Assembly (NCBI RefSeq): GCF_024679095.1
Contig: NC_066516.1
Coordinates: 5,644,813-5,708,812 of the forward strand
DNA length: 64,000 bases
DNA from: Eriocheir sinensis
Lineage: Eukaryota; Arthropoda; Malacostraca; Decapoda; Varunidae
Direction: 5' to 3'
In this document: piece by piece, positions 49,357 to 58,660 of the stretch
Layout: each line of letters starts with the position of its first letter
Numbering within the stretch: position 1 is the first letter of the stretch
The notes under the pieces: model-generated
Databases searched by the model: none
Seen by the model: the letters and a program-made list of their open reading frames with translations, nothing else
What the model was told of the DNA's origin: nothing
Translations under genes and position numbers: made by a program

Positions 49357-52300
49357 GTGATACGGTGATGGTAAGGTTAGGTAAGGTCGCTCCCCTCTCT
49401 CTCTCTCTCTCTTCTATTATTGTTTTCTCTCTCTTCCTCGTTCTTTTTCTCCTTCCTTTCCCTATTTTACCTTCCTCCTCCTCCTCCTCCTCCTCCTCCT
49501 CTTCCTCCTCATACTACCTGTTTCCCCTCTCCCGTCTACCTTTTTTTTTTTTCCTCCTTCACTTATTCCTTCTTTCATTCCTTATTTTACCTTCCTTCTC
49601 CTCCTTCACCACTTCCTCCCTCCTCCTCTTCCTCCTCCTCCTTCAGTTATTCCCTCTTTCATTCCCTATTTTACTTCTTACCTTCCTTCCCCGTCCTTCA
49701 CCTTCTCCTTTTCCTCCTCCTTCACCTCCTCCTCTTCATTTTTTTTTCTCCTCCTCCTCCTCCTACATATCATCCCTCTCCCTTCTCCTTAGCTTCTTTT
49801 TCTTATTTTTCTTCCTCCTTCAGTTCTTCCTTCTCTCATTTCCTATTTTATATTCCTCCTCCTCCTCCTCCTCTTCCTCCTGCACCTCTTCCTCTAATTC
49901 CTTATCCTCGTTTTCTTCTGTCTCATCTCTTTCCCCTCCTCCTTTTCTCCCTCTTCCTCATCTTCTTCAGCTAGTCGTTCTTTCATTCCCTGTTTTTACC
50001 TTTCTCCTCCTCCTCCTCCTCCTTCTCCTCCTGCTCCTCCTCCTCTTCCTCCTCCTCTTCCTGCTCCTCCTCCTTTCCTCACCTCTTCCTCCGCCAGTTG
50101 TGCACGATTTGGGGCAAGAAGGAGATGTCCCAGGCGATGGTGTACACCCAGCCCATGATGTCAGCAGTGGTGGTGATGCCCTTAGACTTCATCACCGACA
50201 CAACACTGAAGGCTCCTCCGCTACGGGGGTACCTGGGGGTGGTGGTGGTGGTGGTGGTGAGTGGTGATGAAGGTAGTGGTGGTGGTGATGGAGGTGAAAA
50301 GTGGTTAGTGGTGTGTTTGCTAGTGATGTTAAGCTGTCCGATGAGGAATGATTTGGTGTTGAATTGAACGAGTGGCGGTGATGAAAAGTGATGATGAATT
50401 GGTGTTGAATTGGTGCTGAAGTGGTGATGAAGTGACTGGTGATGGAGAAATAGTAAGGTGGTGTTGACAGAAATGGTGATGTACCGTTGTTAAAGTGTGT
50501 GGTGATGAAGTGGTGGTGGTGGTGAATTGGTGATGAAAAGTGGTGGTGTTAGTCAGTCATTTGGTTAGTCAATTGAAGTGGCAGTAATGTGGTGTTAAAC
50601 TGCCTGGTGATGACTGAAGTGGTGATGAAATGGTCCTGAAGTGACTGGTGATGAATGAAATGGTGTTAAGGAGCTATGTTATGCTGGAGTAATAGTGAAG
50701 TGGTGATGAAATGGTGTTGAAATGGTGTTGAACTGACTGGTGATGAATGAAATGGTGTTAAGGAGCTAGGTTATGTTGAAGTAAGAGTGAAGTGGTGATG
50801 AGGTGGTGTTAAACGGTCTGGTGATAAATGATGAATTGGTGATGATGAAATGGTGTTGTTGCGATAGTGTAGTGGTGATGAAATGGCGATGATAAAATGG
50901 TGGTGCCGTAATAGTGTAGTGGTGATAAAGTGGTGGTGATGAAAATGGTGGTGATGTGGTGGTGTTATAAAGTGGATAGTGAATGAATGTATTAGTGGTG
51001 GTGAGGTAATAGTTAAGTGGTGGTGATGAAGTGGCGGTGATGAAGTGGCTTTGATGAAGTGGCGGTGATGAAGTGGTGGTGATGAAGTGGCTTTGATGAA
51101 GTGGTGGTGATGAAGTGGCTTTGATGAAGTGGCGGTGATGAAGTGGTGGTGATGAAGTGGTGGTGATGAAGTGGCTTTGATGAAGTGGCGGTGATGAAGT
51201 GGTGGTGATGAAGTGGTGGTGATGAAGTGGTGGTGATGAAGTGGTGGTGATGAAGTGGCGGTGATGAAGTGGTGGTGATGAAGTGGTGGTGATGAAGTGG
51301 CTTTGATGAAGTGGCGGTGATGAAGTGGCGGTGATGAAGTGGCGGTGATGAAGTGGTGGTGATGAAGTGTTGGTGATGAAGTGGCGGTGATGAAGTGGTG
51401 GTGATGAAGTGGTGGTGATGAAGTGTTGGTGATGAAGTGTTGGTGATGAAGTGGTGGTGATGAAGTGGTGGTGATGAAGTGGCGGTGATGAAGTGGCGGT
51501 GATGAAGTGGTGGTGATGAAGTGTTGGTGATGAAGTGGTGGTGATGAAGTGGTGGTGATGAAGTGGCGGTGATGAAGTGGTGGTGATGAAGTGGCGGTGA
51601 TGAAGTGGCGGTGATGAAGTGTTGGTGATGAAGTGGTGGTGATGAAGTGGTGGTGATGAAGTGGCGGTGATGAAGTGGCGGTGATGAAGTGTTGGTGATG
51701 AAGTGGCGGTGATGAAGTGGTGGTGATGAAGTGTTGGTGATGAAGTGTTGGTGATGAAGTGGCGGTGATGAAGTGTTGGTGATGAAGTGTTGGTGATGAA
51801 GTGTTGGTGATGAAGTGGTGGTGATGAAGTGTTGGTGATGAAGTGTTGGTGATGAAGTGTTGGTGATGAAGTGTTGGTGATGAAGTGGTGGTGATGAAGT
51901 GGTGGTGATGAAGTGGCGGTGATGAAGTGTTGGTGATGAAGTGTTGGTGATGAAGTGTTGGTGATGAAGTGGCGGTGATGAAGTGGTGGTGATGAAGTGG
52001 CTTTGATGAAGTGGCGGTGATGAAGTGGCGGTGATGAAGTGGTGGTGATGAAGTGGTGGTGATGAAGTGGCGGTGATGAAGTGGCGGTGATGAAGTGGTG
52101 GTGATGAAGTGGCGGTGATGAAGTGGCGGTGATGAAGTGGTGGTGATGAAGTGGCTTTGATGAAGTGGCGGTGATGAAGTGGCTTTGATGAAGTGGTGGT
52201 GATGAAGTGGTGGTGATGAAGTGGCGGTGATGAAGTGGTGGTGATGAAGTGGCTTTGATGAAGTGGCGGTGATGAAGTGGCGGTGATGAAGTGGTGGTGA

Positions 52301-53693
52301 TGAAATGTTGGTGATGAAATGTTGGTGATGAAGTGGCGGTGATGAAGTGGTGGTGATGAAGTGGCGGTGATGAAGTGGCGGTGATGAAGTGGCGGTGATG
52401 AAGTGGTGGTGATGAAGTGGTGGTGATGAAGTGTTGGTGATGAAATGTTGGTGATGAAGTGGCGGTGATGAAGTGGTGGTGATGAAGTGGTGGTGATGAA
52501 GTGGCGGTGATGAAATGTTGGTGATGAAGTGGCGGTGATGAAATGTTGGTGATGAAGTGGCGGTGATGAAGTGGCGGTGATGAAGTGGCGGTGATGAAAT
52601 GTTGGTGATGAAGTGGCGGTGATGAAGTGGCGGTGATGAAGTGGCGGTGATGAAGTGGTGGTGATGAAATGTTGGTGATGAATTGTTGGTGATGAAGTGG
52701 CGGTGATGAAGTGGCGGTGATGAAGTGGTGGTGATGAAATGTTGGTGATGAAATGTTGGTGATGAAGTGGCGGTGATGAAGTGGCGGTGATGAAGTGGTG
52801 GTGATGAAGTGGTGGTGATGAAATGTTGGTGATGAAATGTTGGTGATGAAGTGGCGGTGATGAAGTGGTGGTGATGAAGTGTTGGTGATGAAATGTTGGT
52901 GATGAAGTGGCGGTGATGAAGTGGCGGTGATGAAGTGGCGGTGATGAAGTGGTGGTGATGAAGTGGCGGTGATGAAGTGGCGGTGATGAAGTGGCGGTGA
53001 TGAAGTGGCGGTGATGAAGTGGCGGTGATGAAATGTTGGTGATGAAGTGGCGGTGATGAAGTGGCGGTGATGAAGTGGCGGTGATGAAATGTTGGTGATG
53101 AAGTGGCGGTGATGAAGTGGCGGTGATGAAGTGGTGGTGATGAAGTGGTGGTGATGAAATGTTGGTGATGAAATGTTGGTGATGAAGTGGCGGTGATGAA
53201 GTGGTGGTGATGAAGTGTTGGTGATGAAATGTTGGTGATGAAGTGGCGGTGATGAAGTGGCGGTGATGAAGTGGCGGTGATGAAGTGGTGGTGATGAAGT
53301 GGTGGTGATGAAGTGGCGGAGGAAGTTTTCTCAAGGGCAAAAAAAAAAAAAAAACAGATTAAAAGAAAAAAAAATATGTAGTGGTGTTGAAGGTGGTGTT
53401 GCACGTGGTGATGATTTGGTGATGAACTGTGATGAATTTGTAATGAATTAACTAATTGACTGACTGACTGACTGACTGACTGACTGGTTGACTAACGAAC
53501 CAACTGACTGACTTACTGACTGACTGATTAACTGACTGACTGACTGACTAACTGACTGACTGGTTGACTAACTAACCAACTGACTGACTTACTGACTGAC
53601 TGATTAACTGACTGACTGGTTGACTAACGAACCAACTGACTGACTTACTGACTGACTGACTAACTGACTGAATGGCTAACTGGCCGACTGACT

Positions 53694-53733
<40 letters not shown>

Positions 53734-53750
53734 AACTGACTGAATGGCTA

Positions 53751-53796
<46 letters not shown>

Positions 53797-54198
53797 TGAC
53801 TGACTGACTGACTAACTGACTGAATGGCTAACTGGCTGACTGACTGACTGACTGACTGACTGAGTGACTGACTACTGACTGACTAACTAACTGACTTACT
53901 GACTGGATAACTGATTGACTGACTGACTGACTATCTAACTGACTGACTGACTGCCTGACCGACTGACTGCCTAACTGACTGACTGACTGACTGATTGTAT
54001 GACTGAATGAATGAACGAATGAATGAAGGAAGGAAGAAAGGAAGGAAGGAAAAAGGAACTGACTGACTGACTGACTGGCTGACTTAAAAACAGAGGTCAG
54101 CTGATAAGAAAATGACGATAGGAAAGTCTCTCAGAATAGACAAAGAAAGAGATAAAAAAAGAAGATGAAGAAGAATGATTGACAACTTCTGTACTGAT

Positions 54199-54289
<91 letters not shown>

Positions 54290-54441
54290 AAATAAAAGCG
54301 TCACATGATATTTGAACCTCTTAGTGTTATAATGATAAGAGAAGATATCACAGCAAAAACAAAGATTAAAAGGAGGAGGAGGAGGAGGTGAAGGTGACAT
54401 AAACGTGTAAAGAGTAAGTATTGGTAATAATGATAATGATA

Positions 54442-54504
<63 letters not shown>

Positions 54505-57343
54505 TCATTCCTCTTCTCCTCCTTCTCCTCCTCATCCTCTTTCTCTTTCTCTTTCTCCTCCTACTACTCCTAAAACCATACTTCACCTCCTCCTCCTCCT
54601 CCTCCTCCTCCTCCTCCCCCCACAACAACAACAAGAACAACTCACGTCACCAGGTCCTCGGGCATGGCGATGGCGGTGACGGTGGTGGTGCCGTGGGTGG
54701 TGGTGGTGAGGGTGGTGGTGGGTGGCGCGTCGTCGGTGGTGGCGGCGCATATTTCCACTTCCGAGGGGTTGAGGCTGCCCAGGGGTTCCGACAGGGTGAA
54801 GTTGATGTAGAGGCATTCCGCTGGGTTCTTGCTGGGGGTGAGAGGGGGAGAGGGGGTGAGAAGGGGGGGGGAGAAGAGGGGGAGGAAGGACGGAAAGAAG
54901 GTTTAGAAGAGAGGAGAAAGGGGAGAGAGAGGTGAGGAGTGGGAGAAAGAGAGGTGAGAAGAGAGGAAGGAAGAGAAAAGGAAGAGAGAGGTGAGAAGGA
55001 GTGGGAGAAGAAGAGGTGAGAAAAGGAAGAAGGAATTTGGTGAAGGAAAAAAGGTTAAGAAGAGAGGAGAAAGGGTGGTGAAGGGGGTGAGGAAAGGGGG
55101 CGAAAGGGGAGTGAGAAGATGGGGAAAGAAAGAAAAAATAGGTAAGAATTAGCTCGTGTGGCCTTGCTGGGGGAAAGAAAAGGGGAGAGAAAGGGGTTGG
55201 GGCTGTCCAGGGAGAAGGAGGGGGGGGGGGTGAGAAGGGGGGGAGAGGAGGTCAAAGAAGGAATGAAGGAAGTAAAGTTAAGAAAGGAAATGAGAAAAAG
55301 GGGAAAAAGGAAGAAGGGAAATGAGGAAAAAGGAAGAAGGGGGAGAAGAGGGGGAGGAAGGAAGAAGGGATGGGAGAGAAGAGGGTGGAGAAAGGGTGAT
55401 GTGAGGGAGTGGAAGGTGGGAGAGAGTGAGAGGGTGGAGGAGAAAGGAGGGGAAAGAAGAGATTGAGGAAGGAAGGAAGGAAGGAAGAAGGAGGGGAAGG
55501 AAAGAGAGGAAGGGGGAAAAAGGGAAGTGAAAGAGGGGTTAAGGTTCCCCAGGAGTTCCCACAGGGTGAATTTGATGTACTCGTAGAAGCACTCGGCTGG
55601 GTTCTTGCTGGGGAGAGAAGGGGGGGAGGGGTGAGAAGAGGGGGGGGGGTAAGAAGAGGGGGAGGAAGGAAGGAAGGTAAGAAGAAGGGAAGGTTGAGAA
55701 GCGGGGAAGGGAGAAGAAGGGGATGAGGTTTTACTGGGGAAGAGAGAGGGGGAGCGAGGGTTGATTTACGTATATTTACATAGATATTCAAACCACACAG
55801 CCCCTATGCAGACTACGTGGTCTATCCTTCAACCTAAGTGGAATCCTGTTAAATCTAATGTCACCAAGACTTTGCATTTCTACTTTAGTGAATATCAAGT
55901 TGAAAGAAGTAGGGGTCGAGCTTGTTTTTAAAGGAGTCAGTCGTGTTACACTGGACCACTGAAGGCAGGAGGGACAAGTGTTTTGAATCCAACCAGCAAC
56001 TAAGATATTACTCATTGTCGTAATAACGTTAAGTTCTTTCGAATACTGGTGTCCTTGTCCGCTTTTATCGCCCGCTTAGTGGTAGCAGTAATGGTAGTTC
56101 TTTCCTCTTTCCTACATAATTTCCATGCAGTTTTTCCATGCTGCATGGTTCTTTTTCCTTTCCTGCCAGCTTCGGCTGGAGGGATGTGGGGGTGGGGAGG
56201 AGCCTTCGCCTTTGCTGTCCTTCATCTTCCACCTTTGATTAGATAGTTAGTGTAGCTTGTCACAAACAACCTCGTAAGGACCAGCAGGTCTGCTGTTGTT
56301 TGTTCTTCCTTTGTGTTTCTTTGTGTTTGTTCCATTCTCGCACTACAACCTTGGTGAAGAAAAATTTGGTGCAGTCTGAATTTACTTGTTTTCACTTAAA
56401 GAAGGATAAAGAAAGCAAAGAAGAGGAAGAGGAAGGGAAGAAAGATGAAGAGAGAGAGAAGGGAAGGATGTGAGGGAGGGAGGGTGGAGGAGGAGGCGAG
56501 AGAAGGAGAGGGAGAGAGAAAGTAAGGAAAAGAGAAAGGAGGGAGGAAAGGAAGGAAGGAAAGGAGGAAACTAAAAGGAGGGAGAAAATGAAGGTCTGTG
56601 CCATTATTTTTCGTTCGGAACGTGTCATCGATCAAGAACAATTTGTATTTGTCCACATTCGTAAAACCACTGAGCATTTTGAAACATTCGATCAGTTAAC
56701 CTCGGAGGCGACGTTTCTCAAGAGGGAACAGCTGAAGGGGTGAGAGCTTTTTGTCGTTAGGTTTGTTGCTCAAGGAAAGGATCATTTTTGTTGCCCTGCG
56801 TTGAACACCTAATTTAGCAATGTCCTCTGCGTGGCGGGGAAACCAAAAACAAAGGAAGTGGAAGAGGGAAGAGAAAGTGGCGTGAGAAGAGATTGAGGAA
56901 GGAAGGATGGAAGAAGAAAGGAAGGGGAAGGAGGATTGGGGGAAGAGAAAAGAAGAGGAAGAGGAAAGAGGGGAAGAGAGAGAAGGAGGGGCGGGAAGGG
57001 GGTAGGAAGAGAGAGAAAAGAGAAGAGAGAGGGGAAGGGGAGAAGAAATGGAAGGTGTGAAGGAAGGAAGGAAGGAAGGAAGGGAAAACGAAAGGAAAGA
57101 GAAGAAGAAAAAGGAAGGGTGGAAAAAAATAAAGGAAGGAAGGAAGGGAAGGAGAGAAAGGAGGAAAAATGGAAAAAACGAAAAAAAAGGAAGGAAAGAC
57201 AAAGAAAAAACAAACGAGGAAGAAAAGAAGGAAAAAAAAAGGACGAAATGAAAAAAAAAAAACAGAAAAAGGAGGAGAAAAGGAAGGAAGGAATAACAAT
57301 AACGATAATGATAAACAAAAATAACAATAACAATAACAATAAC

Positions 57344-57395
<52 letters not shown>

Positions 57396-57892
57396 GTATG
57401 TTAATTAAATATCTTACATACTTACGTGAGTCTTAATTTGAGTACGCAAGATTCACCGGAGACTAAGCTGACCTCCGTTGGGTACAGGTGGAGGACAGGT
57501 AACTCCTCCTCCACCTCCTCCTCCACTTGTCTCCCTCTCATCTCCACTTCTTTTCTCTTCTCCATTTGGATTATTCTGTCTTTCTCTTCTTTGATCTCCT
57601 CCTCCATCTCCTCCTCTTCCGTCAGTCTCCATTCCCTTCTTATCTCCTTCTCCTCCACTTGTCTTCTCGCTGTTATCTCCTTCATTGTTCTGATTTCCTT
57701 CTTCTTCTTTATCACATCTTCCTCCTCCTCCTCCTTCTCTTGGTTTCCATTCTCCACTTCCTCCATTTCCTTTTTCCTCATTTCCTCTGGTATGTTTTCA
57801 CTCATCTCCACTCTCGTCTCCTCCGCTGGTCTTCTGTCCTCCACCTGTGAATCTGGAAGGAAAAGGAGATGAGATTTTTTTTTGTGTGTGTG

Positions 57893-57945
<53 letters not shown>

Positions 57946-58005
57946 TCAGGAAACATTATTACTATTATTATTATTTTTCTCATTACTTCTACTACTACCA
58001 CCACC

Positions 58006-58046
<41 letters not shown>

Positions 58047-58660
58047 CACTACCACCACCCGTTTGATGTGCAGGCAAATATTTATAGTGACGCCACCTTG
58101 TTTGGCTCATGCTGCCTCTCGAAATTCATCTTTGCTTCACTGTAGAGAGTTTCGCTAGAGTCCGGGTTGATAGGTTGTTTTCAGGACAGCATGTGGGTAG
58201 TTTTAAGCCACTCGGCGATGACTGAAAATTGTTAGCTTGTTGCGGGAGGCGGGACTTGAACCCGGTTCTCCTTGACACCGTGCCCGCACGCTGACCACTC
58301 AGCCACCGCCTCCTTACTACAACTACTATAACTACCACTACAGGCCCGTAATTTTGGCAGATTTCTTGGGGGGCTAGAGGGCGTTATAGGTTCATGAGGT
58401 GGGAGGTGGGAGGGTGGCGAGCGAAGCGAACATACATATTCACTTCTGGGATTTTTTCTTTAAATAATCACTTTTAGGGGAATTTCGAGGCAGATATAGA
58501 AAACATTGGGGGTGAATAGCCCCTCTTGCTCCCCCGAAACTACGGCCCTGCACTATTACTTACCAGCTTTCACCACCACTGGAGTTGACACCACCACCAT
58601 CACCACCACCACCATCACCACCACACTCCACCACCACTTCCTCTCCTTCAAACCTCCCAT
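41003..58660 (-). CDS. CTNS: Cystinosin, lysosomal H+/cystine symporter (ten exons)
   Basis: Exports cystine from lysosomes with protons; PQ-loop family, seven membrane spans. Exons, minus strand: 58,660-58,564; 57,852-57,426; 54,831-54,646; 50,232-50,083; 49,276-49,177; 48,027-47,908; 47,453-47,277; 45,336-45,219; 42,433-42,331; 41,306-41,003. All introns are GT-AG, all phases join, and the total is 594 codons including TAG. The first PQ motif is at P277-Q278 ([12 protein letters not shown]), the second at P418-Q419 (CIKYVPQ). D338 (LNDVMF) and D440 (ILDFTGG) match the human D205 and D305 essential for proton coupling. There is a signal peptide in exon 1. It is longer than human (367 residues) through a Glu-rich insertion at about 35-150 and a charged tail at about 495-593. 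Introns are full of repeats and LINEs. Confidence 0.93.
41385..41585 (-). repeat. Dispersed repeat family R copy (CTNS intron 9)
   Basis: GTTTGAAAAGCCTCTCGTAG, CACCCATGAAAACCCGGTTA and GTTTAAGAATATGG are shared with copies at 2.0 and 24.1 kb. Confidence 0.75.
42040..42330. repeat. Triplicated [LINE scrap + (CA)n] beside the exon 9 donor
   Basis: The block ACAACTGCTGTCCAACTCTC ... TTAACCAGCATGACTCCTAC + (CA)n occurs twice exactly, and once diverged at 42,050-42,110. In frame it reads [12 protein letters not shown], like the C-terminal region of Jockey-like LINEs (compare 9,565-9,600). Confidence 0.75.
42331..42433 (-). CDS. CTNS: CTNS exon 9 (last membrane helix)
   Basis: Acceptor CTCCCGCAG. 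Encodes [20 protein letters not shown] then [14 protein letters not shown]. The donor GTAAGTGTGTGTG merges into a (GT)n tract. Phase 2; joins Arg in exon 10. Confidence 0.9.
42434..43190. repeat. CTNS intron 8, 5' part: (GA)n, (ATT)n and T/C-rich DNA
   Basis: GTGTTGGGTTGGTATTTCTC is duplicated (about 42,477 and 42,541). (GA)n 42,618-42,663; (ATT)n 42,766-42,842; pyrimidine-rich 42,870-43,190. Confidence 0.85.
43191..45177 (+). mobile_element. CR1-like LINE (family G), 5'-truncated, in CTNS intron 8
   Basis: Antisense to CTNS. One uninterrupted ORF2 C-terminal two thirds, then a 3' UTR of about 320 bp ending in repeats of CTTTGTGTTC. The 3' UTR is nearly identical to 55,973-56,335, so both are recent insertions. 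Confidence 0.9.
43195..44854 (+). CDS. Intact reverse transcriptase frame of family G LINE (5' truncated)
   Basis: About 550 codons with no stop. RT blocks: [76 protein letters not shown], catalytic KFADDTKIA, thumb [13 protein letters not shown]. The C-terminal domain contains [21 protein letters not shown] and SLPCDVV. Endonuclease and ORF1 are missing, so it cannot move by itself, but all RT signature residues are present. No native start codon belongs to this truncated frame. Confidence 0.9.
45219..45336 (-). CDS. CTNS: CTNS exon 8
   Basis: Encodes [20 protein letters not shown] then [16 protein letters not shown]. It carries the proton-coupling Asp of LDFTGG. Donor GTGAGT, phase 1. Confidence 0.93.
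45355..46600. repeat. 60-bp minisatellite, about 20 units (CTNS intron 7)
   Basis: Unit built of AAGGTGGAATTAGAACC, TTTACCGGGGCAGGATGGAG and TACACTAACACCAGACAG. Units alternate CCGGGGC and CTGGAGC types. They are very homogeneous until about 46,300, then degenerate. Confidence 0.97.
46811..47236 (+). repeat. Family R tandem array, four units of about 105 bp (CTNS intron 7)
   Basis: Each unit: CTTAGGTTCACGGTACAGAA, GGGTCAAACTACCACC, AGGGTCATAAAACTACTGCT, CGAAAGCCTTGTCAAAT. These show the empty target of the transposon at 24,426. Confidence 0.9.
47277..47453 (-). CDS. CTNS: CTNS exon 7 (second PQ loop)
   Basis: Acceptor CACTACTTCAG. Encodes [16 protein letters not shown] through [19 protein letters not shown]. 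Donor GTAAGT. FSYIKLA-T--KY-PQ is near-identical to known cystinosins. Confidence 0.93.
47590..47865. repeat. (TAG)n and (CA)n in CTNS intron 6
   Basis: (TAG)n 47,597-47,800 with minor variants; (CA)n 47,830-47,862. The poly-Thr/Tyr/Leu frames here are artefacts. Confidence 0.95.
47908..48027 (-). CDS. CTNS: CTNS exon 6
   Basis: Forty codons, [20 protein letters not shown] to QIIQCFFYK, with the conserved ND pair. Donor GTGGGT, phase 0 at both ends. Confidence 0.92.
48205..48969 (-). mobile_element. Family E LINE, 5'-truncated copy in CTNS intron 5
   Basis: Corresponds to the last ~760 bp of the element at 19,594-23,338 in the same orientation as CTNS. The coding part ([32 protein letters not shown]) helped locate the indels in the longer copy. 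(GA)n directly abuts both sides. Confidence 0.9.
48970..49355. repeat. (GA)n and (AAT)n around CTNS exon 5
   Basis: (GA)n 48,970-49,049; (AAT)n 49,280-49,354, the latter starting 4 bp from the exon 5 acceptor side. Confidence 0.95.
49177..49276 (-). CDS. CTNS: CTNS exon 5
   Basis: Acceptor TTATTTCAG. Encodes [19 protein letters not shown] then [20 protein letters not shown] is a family hallmark. Donor GTAAGG, phase 0. Confidence 0.92.
49390..50080. repeat. Long pyrimidine-rich tract in CTNS intron 4
   Basis: About 690 bp of CTT/CCT on the + strand; phrases such as CATTCCTTATTTTACCTTCC repeat at 80-120 bp spacing. Long Ser/Leu/Pro frames are artefacts. Confidence 0.85.
50083..50232 (-). CDS. 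CTNS: CTNS exon 4 (first PQ loop)
   Basis: Encodes [19 protein letters not shown] then [11 protein letters not shown]. The first membrane helix and PQ motif align with the human IGWIYFVAWSISFYPQ region. Donor GTGAGG, phase 2. Confidence 0.9.
50233..51010. repeat. GTGGTGATGAA-rich DNA related to the 26.4-kb inverted repeat
   Basis: GTGATGTTAAGCTGTC, GAGGAATGATTTGGTG and GAGTGGCGGTGATGAAAAGT are shared with 26,445-26,510. The stretch grades into the 14-bp minisatellite. Confidence 0.75.
51011..53320. repeat. 14-bp minisatellite, about 165 units (CTNS intron 3)
   Basis: Unit GTGGCGGTGATGAA with variants GTGGTGG..., GTGTTGG..., ATGTTGG... and GTGGCTT.... Variants occur in recurring blocks, indicating higher-order duplication. 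Because 14 is not a multiple of 3 and no phase has a stop, spurious frames up to 877 codons arise. Confidence 0.97.
53318..53360 (-). mobile_element. Family A LINE 3' end at the edge of the minisatellite
   Basis: On the minus strand: T run, GCCCTTGAGAAAACTTCCTC, a diverged form of the family A 3' UTR end. Confidence 0.5.
53455..54080. repeat. (GACT)n tetranucleotide array
   Basis: About 620 bp of GACT with TAACT and GGCT variants. Confidence 0.95.
54199..54620. repeat. (GA)n, (ACT)n and (CCT)n near CTNS exon 3
   Basis: (GA)n 54,200-54,287; (ACT)n 54,443-54,504; (CCT)n 54,586-54,616. Confidence 0.95.
54646..54831 (-). CDS. CTNS: CTNS exon 3 (luminal domain)
   Basis: Acceptor CACCCCCAG. Encodes [20 protein letters not shown] with an N-glycosylation sequon NFT, then a Thr-rich stretch. 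Donor GTGAGT. Both junctions keep frame (Thr codons split AC|C and AC|G). Confidence 0.85.
54840..55750. repeat. Purine-rich tract in CTNS intron 2
   Basis: About 900 bp of G/A-rich + strand containing degenerate copies of the exon 3 start (see 55,540-55,607; a weaker one near 55,160-55,215). Confidence 0.8.
55540..55607 (-). pseudogene. Duplicated, decayed CTNS exon 3 start
   Basis: The minus strand after CCCCAG at 55,613-55,608 reads CAAGAACCCAGCCGAGTGC and on to ACCCTGTGGGAACTCCTG, translating [20 protein letters not shown]. Exon 3 proper has [18 protein letters not shown]. Similarity stops after about 70 bp in purine-rich DNA with no donor. Confidence 0.75.
55755..56850 (-). mobile_element. 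Family E LINE 3' part, interrupted twice (CTNS intron 2)
   Basis: Family E 3' UTR and C-terminal coding sequence at 55,755-55,970, 56,336-56,395 and 56,592-56,850, all minus strand and in order. The first gap holds a plus-strand family G 3' end (55,973-56,335); the second holds purine-rich DNA (56,398-56,590). Confidence 0.85.
55973..56335 (+). mobile_element. Family G LINE 3' end nested in family E
   Basis: Matches 44,808-45,177 almost base for base, from GACAAGTGTTTTGAATCC to the terminal CTTTGTGTTT repeats. Confidence 0.9.
56860..57393. repeat. Purine-rich DNA and (AAT)n in CTNS intron 2
   Basis: G/A-rich 56,860-57,290, (AAC/AAT)n 57,296-57,393. Confidence 0.85.
57426..57852 (-). CDS. 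CTNS: CTNS exon 2 (Glu-rich luminal segment)
   Basis: Acceptor TTTTCCTTCCAG. Encodes about 110 residues dominated by Glu, Lys and Arg ([22 protein letters not shown]), then [17 protein letters not shown], the start of the normal luminal domain. Donor GTAAGT; phase 2 end. The charged part has no counterpart in vertebrate cystinosin. Confidence 0.8.
57880..58064. repeat. (CT)n and (ACC/ACT)n in CTNS intron 1
   Basis: (CT)n 57,896-57,941; ACT/ACC triplets 57,990-58,060. Confidence 0.95.
58140..58318 (-). mobile_element. tRNA-derived SINE in CTNS intron 1
   Basis: The minus strand shows GGCGGTGGCTGAGTGGTCAG (A-box) and CCGGGTTCAAGTCCCGCC (B-box at 58,263-58,251), then a non-tRNA body to about 58,140. 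The head is Ser/Leu-tRNA-like, but no anticodon arm is convincing. Confidence 0.75.
58341..58550. mobile_element. 210-bp MITE with CACTA target duplication
   Basis: The ends CAGGCCCGTAATTTTGG and the complement of CCGAAACTACGGCCCTG are imperfect inverted repeats. CACTA lies directly on both sides (58,336-58,340; 58,551-58,555). Sits between the SINE and CTNS exon 1. Confidence 0.7.
58564..58660 (-). CDS. CTNS: CTNS exon 1 (signal peptide)
   Basis: ATG at 58,660 is the only Met start in this open frame. [11 protein letters not shown] is followed by a Val/Met hydrophobic run, a textbook signal peptide. Donor GTAAGT; ends with one base (phase 1) that completes Asp with exon 2. Confidence 0.8.

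Noticed and set aside
49365..50267. 300-codon Ser/Leu/Phe frame
   Set aside because: Translation of the pyrimidine-rich intron 4 tract opposite CTNS exon 4.
50771..53404. 877- and 775-codon minus-strand frames rich in His, Ser, Pro, Thr
   Set aside because: They are read-through of the 14-bp minisatellite, which has no stop in any phase; they lie in CTNS intron 3.
56936..57436. Lys/Glu/Arg-rich 166-codon plus-strand frame
   Set aside because: Purine-tract and (AAT)n translation in CTNS intron 2.
58250..58318. Functional tRNA gene on the minus strand
   Set aside because: tRNA-like promoter boxes only; it continues into a repetitive body and lies in an intron.
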